Source: Hoylesella saccharolytica JCM 17484 (GTDB taxonomy: Bacteria > Bacteroidota > Bacteroidia > Bacteroidales > Bacteroidaceae). From it: a stretch of 64,000 bases of DNA. Under the pieces are notes generated by a model that had not been told where the DNA came from, searched no databases, and saw only the letters and a program-made list of their open reading frames with translations. Of the stretch, positions 57,618-64,000 are shown piece by piece. Location of the stretch: contig NZ_BAKN01000002.1 in assembly GCF_000614205.1 (NCBI RefSeq), positions 124,001-188,000 of the forward strand. Direction: 5' to 3'. Positions within the stretch are counted from its first letter, which is position 1; each line of letters begins with the position of its first letter. Made by a program: the position numbers and the translations under genes.

Positions 57618-57643
57618 AAAAGTTTTAAAGTTAAACATAAGAA

Positions 57644-57682
57644 ATGCACTAAGACTCGTTGAGAGTTTTAGTGTATTTTTTA
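57644..57682 (+). terminator. Terminator of the 57.5-kb RNA unit
   Basis: Stem CACTAAGACTC / GAGAGTTTTAGTG (one bulge, one G-U) with a GTT loop and a run of six T. Confidence 0.8.
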
Positions 57683-57743
57683 TTTGTGGGTATTTGGAAG
57701 TCGATAGATAAGCCTACAAACGGTGGCCAAAGAGAATACAGAG

Positions 57744-57977
57744 GTTGCCAATAGGCATCAAACCCCACGATTATTCAATTCACGTTGGAATACAAGTTAC
57801 CAAATTTCAGCTGTTAACAAGCGTCAAGCATCATGGTTATTCAACAAACGGTTTGCAATAGAGTTGGCAGTCTAAGCTATTAATGCGTGGTAAACATCAT
57901 ACTTATTCAACGACGAAGGGCAAACACTTTATTACCTGTTGGCTGTTAATGCATAGCAAACAGCATACTTATTCAAC
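57744..57977. CRISPR. CRISPR-like relic array: four 36-bp repeats, three 30-bp spacers
   Basis: Repeats lie at 57744-57779, 57810-57845, 57876-57911 and 57942-57977, all 36 bp without gaps; the three spacers are each exactly 30 bp and unrelated to one another by eye. Every repeat ends TTATTCAA(C/T). Counting by hand, repeats 3 and 4 differ at 5 of 36 positions, 2 and 4 at 11, 1 and 4 at 14, so decay increases to the left. Repeat 4 has an internal stem GCTGTT/AACAGC. The 36/30 geometry fits type II or type VI-B systems, but no cas gene is in the window. A degenerate 66-bp satellite is the alternative. Confidence 0.5.
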
Positions 57978-58016
57978 ATAAACGGGACATTGGATTTGAA
58001 CCAATGTCCCGTTTAT
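57978..58016. repeat. Perfect 16-bp hairpin next to the array
   Basis: Arms ATAAACGGGACATTGG and CCAATGTCCCGTTTAT enclose seven bases and start directly after the last array repeat. It may terminate transcription of the converging protease gene, although no T run follows on either strand. Confidence 0.7.
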
Positions 58017-58072
58017 CAATCGTCCCGACACTCAACAGAATGTCTACAGATAGCAAATACTACTCGTACAAC

Positions 58073-59653
58073 TTATTGTTCCAATAAACCGACAGCCTTT
58101 TGAACAATATGATTCTCCTCATTCATTATCTGGAAATACTCCGATAAGTCCCAAATATCACGCGCAACAAGGGCCTTTAACTGCCTCTTAAGATAGGGTC
58201 GCGTTTGTTTTAATTCTGCTTCGTCTTTGGGTTTTATCTTTTGTTTCTCGGCCTCTTTCAGTATTTCATCAATCACGCTCTGTGGAACCTCGTACCGTTT
58301 ATTGAAATCAGCGAACGTAGCATACGTCTTTTTCAACACCTTGCGATTATTGTCTACATAGCGCAAGTTGGCGTTAATGATAATACTTTTTGCTGCAAGC
58401 TGACGGTGAAAACGTGAAAACTGAGTGGTATCAAGCGGTACAAAGACATCGGGCATAATGCCTCCACCGCCATAAACAACGCGATGACGACGTAAAGTGT
58501 GGAACTTCAGGGAGTCGGCAAAATGAATACTGTCGACACTATACAATTCTCCGTGTTTAAATCGATTGTCAAGTTCTTTCTCATACGCATCCGCATCGCC
58601 CTTTGTATACGGTTTTTGGATACATCTACCCGAAGGTGTGTAGTAATGCGCAATGGTTAATCGCATCATACTTCCATCCTGAAACTCAACCGGACGCTGT
58701 ACAAGTCCCTTACCAAAGGAACGTCTTCCCACCACCATACCCCTATCTTGGTCTTGTATCGCACCTGTAACAATCTCAGCTGCAGAGGCAGAAAACTCGT
58801 TGATTAACACAATAACCTGACCCGATAACAGTTTTCCGTTACCCCGCGCTTTAAACTCTTGGCGCTTGGAAGCACGTCCTTGCGTATAAACAATCAAATC
58901 ATTACGCTGCAAAAACTCGTTAGCTATCTCCACAGCAGCCTGCAAATAGCCCCCACCATTATCTTGCAAGTCGAGAATAAGATGTTGCATACCGGCGGTT
59001 TTCAGCCTAGTCACAGCGTCCATAAACTCTTTATAGGTAGTTGCACCAAAACTTCCGATGCGAATATAACCCGTTTTCGGTTTGATTATATACGCTGCAT
59101 CGAGCGTTTTAACAGGTATTTTGTCACGTGTTACGATAAAAGTAAGTACCTCCGGAATACCTCTACGAAAAATGCCCAGCTTCACTTTAGTGCCTTTCGG
59201 ACCACGAAGTCGACGTACAATATCTTCTCTTGACATCTTCACCCCTGCGATAGCGGTATCGTTTACCATAACAATACGGTCGCCGGCAAGTATCCCCACC
59301 TTCTCAGAAGGTCCGTTGGTAACCGGTTGAATAATCAATAACGTGTCCTGTACGACATTAAATTGCACCCCGATACCTTCAAACGAACCTTGCAACGGTT
59401 CGTTCATGGCCTTCGTTTCTTTAGCCGATGTGTACGAAGAATGTGGGTCCAGCTTCTCCAACATTCCTCTAATGGCATCTTCAGCCAACTTGTTTTCATC
59501 AACCGGATCTACGTAAAGATTGGTTATGGCCATTTCTGCTATCTGCATTTTACGCAGCGGACTGTCTCCACCGAAATTGAAATTGAACTGTGCGTCGGCA
59601 GAAAATACACCCAATAAGAATAGACATTGTATTAAAAAAAACTTTTTCATCAT
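58073..59653 (-). CDS. S41 family C-terminal processing peptidase
   Basis: 526 aa periplasmic serine protease of the Ctp/Prc family. Signal peptide (FLIQCLFLLGVFSADAQ), N-terminal helical region, PDZ domain (about 88-170: GSFEGIGVQFNVVQDTLLI ... GDRIVMVNDTAIAG), then the S41 core with YLQAAVEIANEF, the nucleophile Ser in NEFSASAAEIVTGAIQD and the Lys in GRRSFGKGLVQ. Typical clients are misfolded or wall-related proteins. It follows the topoisomerase subunit gene on the minus strand; in many Bacteroidales coaD lies between these two, but here only 116 bp do. Confidence 0.93.
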   Translation of the reverse strand: MMKKFFLIQCLFLLGVFSADAQFNFNFGGDSPLRKMQIAEMAITNLYVDPVDENKLAEDAIRGMLEKLDPHSSYTSAKETKAMNEPLQGSFEGIGVQFNVVQDTLLIIQPVTNGPSEKVGILAGDRIVMVNDTAIAGVKMSREDIVRRLRGPKGTKVKLGIFRRGIPEVLTFIVTRDKIPVKTLDAAYIIKPKTGYIRIGSFGATTYKEFMDAVTRLKTAGMQHLILDLQDNGGGYLQAAVEIANEFLQRNDLIVYTQGRASKRQEFKARGNGKLLSGQVIVLINEFSASAAEIVTGAIQDQDRGMVVGRRSFGKGLVQRPVEFQDGSMMRLTIAHYYTPSGRCIQKPYTKGDADAYEKELDNRFKHGELYSVDSIHFADSLKFHTLRRHRVVYGGGGIMPDVFVPLDTTQFSRFHRQLAAKSIIINANLRYVDNNRKVLKKTYATFADFNKRYEVPQSVIDEILKEAEKQKIKPKDEAELKQTRPYLKRQLKALVARDIWDLSEYFQIMNEENHIVQKAVGLLEQ

Positions 59654-59769
59654 TGCATTTTAAATTGAAAAGAGCAGGTGCTTATTCCTGAAACATAAGC
59701 ACTTGTATTGATAAATATGAAAAGAAAAATTGTTAATTGCCTTACCGATAACCGTCAGCCATTCATCCA

Positions 59770-61707
59770 TCAGGCTGTTGCAGCAGGCTCTTCTTCCTCT
59801 TTTTCGTCGGCCAAATCTTCTTCTACCACAAGGTTTTCAATAATAAAGTTCTGGCGTTCCATCGTGTTTTTGCCCATATAATACTCAAGAAGCTTCTGCA
59901 CTTGATCGTTTTTGTGCAGCGTAACTTGCTCTAAACGCATATCCGGACCAATGAAATGAGCAAACTCATCAGGTGATATCTCACCCAAACCTTTAAACCG
60001 AGTAATCTCAGGTTCTGGTCCCAGCTCGTTAATAGCAGCAACTCTTTCTTCCTCATTATAACAATAACGGGTAATAAAGTCGCTCTTCCGCTCACCTTTT
60101 TTCAACTTCGCATCAGCTTTGGTAATCACCTTTTTACTTTTAATCTTTGTGCGACGGTTGCGTACACGAAACAAAGGCGTTTGCAAAACATACACATGTC
60201 CCTTCTTAATCAGTTCGGGAAAGAACTGTAAAAAGAACGTGATAATGAGCAAACGAATGTGCATACCGTCGACATCGGCATCAGTTGCAACAATCACCTT
60301 GTTGTAACGCAGCGTGTCAAGCCCCTCTTCTATATCGAGTGCAGCTTGTAAAAGGTTAAACTCTTCATTTTCATAGACCACCTTTTTAGTAAGTCCGAAC
60401 GAGTTTAGCGGCTTTCCTCTGAGCGAAAAAACAGCCTGTGTATTAACGTCTCTGCTCTTTGTTATGCTTCCACTTGCCGAATCTCCCTCTGTAATAAAGA
60501 TGCTACTCTCCTCTTTTCGATCATCTTTCACATCACTGTAATGAATACGACAGTCACGCAATTTACGGTTATGCAGATTGGCTTTCTTGGCCCGTTCGCG
60601 TGCAATCTTGGTCACACCGGCCATTGCCTTACGTTCGCGTTCGCTCTCTTCTATCTTCTTACGTATCTCGTCTGCTACATCTGTATGGATGTGCAGATAG
60701 TTATCGACCTCTTTTTTGATAAAGTCGCCCACATATTTATTAACGCTTTCACCGCCGGGACTCATTGTCAACGAACCGAGTTTGATTTTTGTCTGACTTT
60801 CAAACATCGGTTCTTCCACGTTAATGGCAATAGCTGCCACAATACCATTGCGGATATCCGAGTATTCGTAATTTTTGCCGAAAAACTCTTTTATCGTTTT
60901 GGCGATATGCTCTTTAAAGGCACTTTGATGCGTTCCTCCTTGTGTTGTATGCTGTCCGTTCACAAACGAGTGATACTCTTCGCCATACTGATTGGCATGA
61001 GTAAACGCAATTTCGATGTCTTCTCCCTTCATGTGAATGATGGGATAAAGGCCATCGTTGGTCATATTATCATTTAAAAGATCTTCCAACCCATTGCGAC
61101 TGATGATGCGCCGGCCATTATACAATATTGTCAAACCCGAGTTAAGATAAGTATAGTTACGCAACATGGTCTCTACAAAGTCGGGCTTAAATTTATAGTT
61201 TAAGAACAAAGTGTTATCCGGTTCAAAAAAGATGAACGTTCCATTTTCGTCTTGTGTATCTTCGGTTGTATCGCTGATAAGCACACCACGTTCAAAAACC
61301 ACGCTGCGAACTTTCCCCTCACGATACGATTTTGCCTCAAAACGAGCACTCAAAGCATTAACCGCCTTAACGCCAACACCATTCAGTCCGACGCTCTTTT
61401 TAAAGGCCTTAGAGTCGTATTTACCACCGGTATTCAGCATACTGACAGCTTCTACGAGCTTACCTTGCGGTATTCCGCGTCCGTAGTCACGCACGCTCAC
61501 TCGTAAATCGTCATCAATATCCACTTCGATACGTTTACCGGCATTCATCTTAAACTCGTCGATAGAGTTATCCAGCACCTCTTTCAACAGCACATAAATA
61601 CCATCTTCGGCCTGCGTTCCATCACCCAACCTACCGATATACATACCCGGACGGGTACGTACATGCTCCATATCAGAGAGGTGGCGAATATTTTCTTCTG
61701 TATACAT
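59770..61707 (-). CDS. parE: DNA topoisomerase IV subunit B
   Basis: ATPase subunit of the type IIA topoisomerase that decatenates chromosomes. 645 aa. GHKL ATPase ([32 protein letters not shown]), transducer domain, then TOPRIM with [11 protein letters not shown] and [14 protein letters not shown]. It ends in an acidic tail ([17 protein letters not shown]). Length and the [27 protein letters not shown] opening fit ParE of Bacteroidetes better than GyrB. parC is not in the window. Confidence 0.93.
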   Translation of the reverse strand: MYTEENIRHLSDMEHVRTRPGMYIGRLGDGTQAEDGIYVLLKEVLDNSIDEFKMNAGKRIEVDIDDDLRVSVRDYGRGIPQGKLVEAVSMLNTGGKYDSKAFKKSVGLNGVGVKAVNALSARFEAKSYREGKVRSVVFERGVLISDTTEDTQDENGTFIFFEPDNTLFLNYKFKPDFVETMLRNYTYLNSGLTILYNGRRIISRNGLEDLLNDNMTNDGLYPIIHMKGEDIEIAFTHANQYGEEYHSFVNGQHTTQGGTHQSAFKEHIAKTIKEFFGKNYEYSDIRNGIVAAIAINVEEPMFESQTKIKLGSLTMSPGGESVNKYVGDFIKKEVDNYLHIHTDVADEIRKKIEESERERKAMAGVTKIARERAKKANLHNRKLRDCRIHYSDVKDDRKEESSIFITEGDSASGSITKSRDVNTQAVFSLRGKPLNSFGLTKKVVYENEEFNLLQAALDIEEGLDTLRYNKVIVATDADVDGMHIRLLIITFFLQFFPELIKKGHVYVLQTPLFRVRNRRTKIKSKKVITKADAKLKKGERKSDFITRYCYNEEERVAAINELGPEPEITRFKGLGEISPDEFAHFIGPDMRLEQVTLHKNDQVQKLLEYYMGKNTMERQNFIIENLVVEEDLADEKEEEEPAATA

Positions 61708-61960
61708 CGAGTGTGATTTATAATTTAAAAAGTAAGAAACAGCATTTGACCTTAGTCAATTAAATACTCATTACTAAATAAAGCCATTACTAAGAATTAA
61801 GCATCGAGAGTAAAGTTGTTCTGCGTTTACGCCTTAAGAAACATTTTAGATGTACTTGATGAAGCGTTTAACAACCGTCACTGCACAGTTTCTACTTTCT
61901 CACTAACAAAGTTTTCTTTTATCAAGAACCACCAAGATACTTGATTTTTAATCTTAATTA

Positions 61961-63112
61961 TTAGCTTATTTTCTTTTTATAGCAAGTTCTTTTTTTATGT
62001 TGTTCTGTATGATCAAGCAGCTCCCATTGGTTTTGCACCTTTGTATTGGTTTCCATCGTAACCTGTGTTTCGCCCCATTCAAAGCCGTAAGCCTTGTAAC
62101 GGGGAATGAGATCGGTAAACAAAAGTGCGTTAACACCCTTAGCCCGATACTCAGGAAGCACACCGATCAACAACAAATCGACCACTTTGGTTTTGTGATA
62201 TTTAATAGCGCGAAATACATGCCACCAACCGAAAGGCAGCAATCTGCCACGTCGACACTTTTGCAACGCCCGTGTAAGCGAAGGTATCGATATGCCCAAA
62301 CCTACCAGTTTGTTATCTGCTGACGCGTCTTCAATAAGAGTTATCAAGTTGAGATCGGCCCACTGAAAATACATCTTTACATACTGGTCCATCTGTCTTT
62401 GCGATAGCTGAGAATAACCATAAAGGTCTTTATACGTTTCGTTTATCAGCTGAAAAACGCGCTCACCATAGTTATCTTCAAAGATATCTTTCTTCGTTAG
62501 CTTCTTTATTCGGAGATTATACCTGTTTTGTATCATCTCGCCTATCTTTGCAAACTTCTCCGGAATTTTGTCGGGCACATACAATTTGTATTCTACATAT
62601 CGGTTATCTACCTCAAAACCGCCCATTTCTTCGATATGGCGAGGGTAGTATTCATAATTGTAGATAGTGGGCATGGTGCCCAATTGGTCGAACCCCCATG
62701 TAAGCATACCCTCCGGGTCCATATCTGTAAAGCCCAGTGGGCCTACAATTTCAGTCATACCCTTTGCTTTTCCATAATCTTCAACAGCTTTTAAAAGCGC
62801 CGAAGAAACCGCTTTATCATCAATAAAATCAATCCAACCGAAACGTACGCTTTTGCGTTGCCACTTCTCATTGGCCTTATGATTGATGATGGCAGCTACC
62901 CTTCCAACCGCCTTTCCATCTTTGTAAGCCAGATAATATTCGGCCTCACAAAAATCAAAAGCTGCATTTTTGTCTTTACTCAGGGTATTTACTTCGTCTT
63001 GATAAAGGTTAGGCGCATCATACGGGTTGCCTTGATAAAGGTCATGATGCAAGTCGATAAATTTTTTCAAGTCGCGTTTTGACTCGACTTTTCTAATTTC
63101 CACAGATGACAT
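61961..63112 (-). CDS. GNAT-fold acetyltransferase-like protein of unknown substrate
   Basis: 383 aa, cytosolic. Opening VEIRKVESKRDLKKFIDLHHDLYQGNPYDAPNLYQDE and the central GPLGFTDMDPEGMLTWGFDQLGTMPTIYNYEYYPRHIEEMGG are hallmarks of a family widespread in Bacteroidetes. The C-terminal part has a GNAT-like acetyl-CoA region (VVDLLLIGVLPEYRAKGVNALLFTDLIPRYKAYGFEWGE). Function is unknown. It stands alone upstream of parE. Confidence 0.78.
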   Translation of the reverse strand: MSSVEIRKVESKRDLKKFIDLHHDLYQGNPYDAPNLYQDEVNTLSKDKNAAFDFCEAEYYLAYKDGKAVGRVAAIINHKANEKWQRKSVRFGWIDFIDDKAVSSALLKAVEDYGKAKGMTEIVGPLGFTDMDPEGMLTWGFDQLGTMPTIYNYEYYPRHIEEMGGFEVDNRYVEYKLYVPDKIPEKFAKIGEMIQNRYNLRIKKLTKKDIFEDNYGERVFQLINETYKDLYGYSQLSQRQMDQYVKMYFQWADLNLITLIEDASADNKLVGLGISIPSLTRALQKCRRGRLLPFGWWHVFRAIKYHKTKVVDLLLIGVLPEYRAKGVNALLFTDLIPRYKAYGFEWGETQVTMETNTKVQNQWELLDHTEQHKKRTCYKKKIS

Positions 63113-63339
63113 TTTCTATCAATAATTAAAGCTTTAAACGTACAAATGTACAACAAATCGGGCATATGGCAAAATAAAAGCAAAGTTGGCAAGGCAGTCG
63201 TTAAAATGAAGTTAATCGAAAATTCTCCCATTCTTCAGACAAACCCAAACCATATTCGCCCTTAACATAATTAACCCTTTTATCTTAAAAACAAGGCTTT
63301 GATTTAACACGTAAAAAAGTTTCAATCAGCCGGAAATCA

Positions 63340-63510
63340 ACGTTTATTTTGTCAAAAAACAGCTTTCGTTTTCCAAAACCATAGCTCCGGGTTTGCAAAA
63401 GCATAGCTTTTACCCGATGAAAACATAGCTTTTGACGTGCAAAACGATAGCTTTTACATACTAAAAGTTATCGTTTTAGGGTGTAAAACGGGGTTTTTGA
63501 AAGTGCAAAA
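63340..63510 (+). repeat. Copy E of the 22-bp array (core only)
   Basis: Six units, e.g. CAAAAGCATAGCTTTT and CAAAACGATAGCTTTT, begin at 63374, 63396, 63418, 63440, 63462 and 63484, a 22-bp period. The flanks seen in copies A-D are weak or absent, but the preceding GTCAAAAAACAG-type stretch is similar. 63113-63339 holds nothing recognisable. Confidence 0.8.
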
Positions 63511-63987
63511 TTTCCCCATTAATTCGTAACTTGTTGATTTTCAGGTATTGAAATTTTTCGTAAATTTCCGAACAAAAGTGTGTTCGGTTAGTTCTATTTC
63601 AATTATACGATATGGACTTTTCTATTCACTCGCATTTTAATTGTCTATTTGCAACTATCTGTTCCGAACAGTTCTATCATCTCAGCTTATCATTCATTAA
63701 AAGCGGCAGACGCACAAACCCTATACCTCTACATCTTTAACAATAAGCAGATATTGTGAAGTCCGGATGAATATACGTGGCACGTGCGTACACAACAACA
63801 AAAAGAGCATGTAAAACATACCTGTAAACGTCTTTTAACGAATAGGGCTTTGCAGTTTAACCAGAAATTCTTTTTTTTGCAAAACAGCTTATTAACATTG
63901 TATATAAGACCAATAAGTCATCGTTCAAACCACCTGATTTACTAAACCCATCAACCTCTTATAAGCATCTAACTAAACAATAGAATA
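63511..63987. other. A+T-rich intergenic region before the window edge
   Basis: No reading frame of note, hairpin terminator or RNA gene could be recognised. It probably contains the promoter of a gene beginning at the right edge. Confidence 0.4.
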
Positions 63988-64000
63988 ATGAAAAATAAAA
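63988..64000 (+). CDS. Possible start of a gene cut by the window edge
   Basis: ATG AAA AAT AAA A is the only visible part (MKNK). It follows a long non-coding gap and the context AACAATAGAATA; Lys/Asn-rich openings are typical of exported Bacteroidales proteins. Too short to judge. Confidence 0.3.

Larger units (their letters stand above)
57490..57682 (+). ncRNA. Candidate RNA unit of about 190 nt with a tiny reading frame
   Basis: Begins after the promoter at 57455-57485 with GTCAAAAGGTTAATAG and contains several TTAGATT/AGGTTAGT words. It ends in a terminator (57644-57682): CACTAAGACTC / GAGAGTTTTAGTG around GTT, then TTTTTT. A nine-codon frame with good ribosome site lies inside. Nothing downstream on the same strand is a protein gene. 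RNA family not recognised. Confidence 0.6.

Noticed and set aside
57705..57977. The 66-bp repeats as a 22-residue protein repeat (frame reading LFN...)
   Set aside because: In that frame stops occur in the second, third and fourth units, and the conservation is confined to 36 of 66 bases rather than following codons.

Overview
The window looks like a chromosome segment of a Bacteroidales bacterium, most probably Prevotella or a close relative. Direct signs are many Bacteroidetes-type promoter cores (TAnnTTTG, several with a TTG exactly 20 bp upstream), a BspA-like leucine-rich-repeat protein, a TonB-dependent receptor operon for glycan use, a GlsA/GlsB-type acyltransferase pair, and the dut - TPR - DUF4292 - EnvC cluster that is conserved in this phylum. 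Assignment below family level is inference.

Layout. 0.1-2.3 kb: peroxide defence (ahpC, ahpF). 3.5-10.8 kb: anaerobic ribonucleotide reductase and its activase (nrdD, nrdG), a membrane-anchored methyltransferase, a tRNA-dihydrouridine synthase, and argS-rnhA on the other strand; two copies of a long intergenic repeat lie in opposite orientation on either side of this block. 12-15 kb: a conserved hypothetical gene, a carboxynorspermidine/saccharopine dehydrogenase and recA. 15.3-21.7 kb (minus strand): pheT, yebC, a structured non-coding transcription unit, a MATE exporter and a TrmH/SpoU rRNA methyltransferase. 21.8-25.7 kb: accessory-looking genes (kinase-like fragment, lipoprotein, TfoX-N protein, PanE-like reductase, GNAT). 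26.9-33.2 kb: glycine-lipid acyltransferases, an outer-membrane barrel protein, a membrane-anchored winged-helix regulator and dgt. 33.6-37.1 kb: a secreted lipase-like hydrolase and a BspA-like surface protein. 37.4-44 kb: the envelope cluster and an M20 deacylase. 44.3-51.9 kb: a four-gene uronic-acid polysaccharide operon. 52-63.1 kb: acid phosphatase, LysM/M23 endopeptidase, two glycosyltransferases, a C-terminal processing protease, topoisomerase IV subunit B and an acetyltransferase-like protein.

Three things stand out. First, at least eight genes are split by what look like single-base losses, nearly all at short homopolymers and including the essential argS; this points to sequence error rather than gene decay, so these genes are annotated here as joined reading frames. 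Second, the long A+T-rich gaps hold a repeat family whose core is a tandem array of imperfect palindromes with an exact 22-bp period, seen at six places, plus a two-copy MITE-like element with terminal inverted repeats. Third, at 57.7-58.0 kb there is a four-unit array with 36-bp repeats and 30-bp unrelated spacers: the geometry of a CRISPR array, with decayed repeats and no cas gene in the window. Three candidate non-coding RNA units, two with very short peptide frames, are also described.
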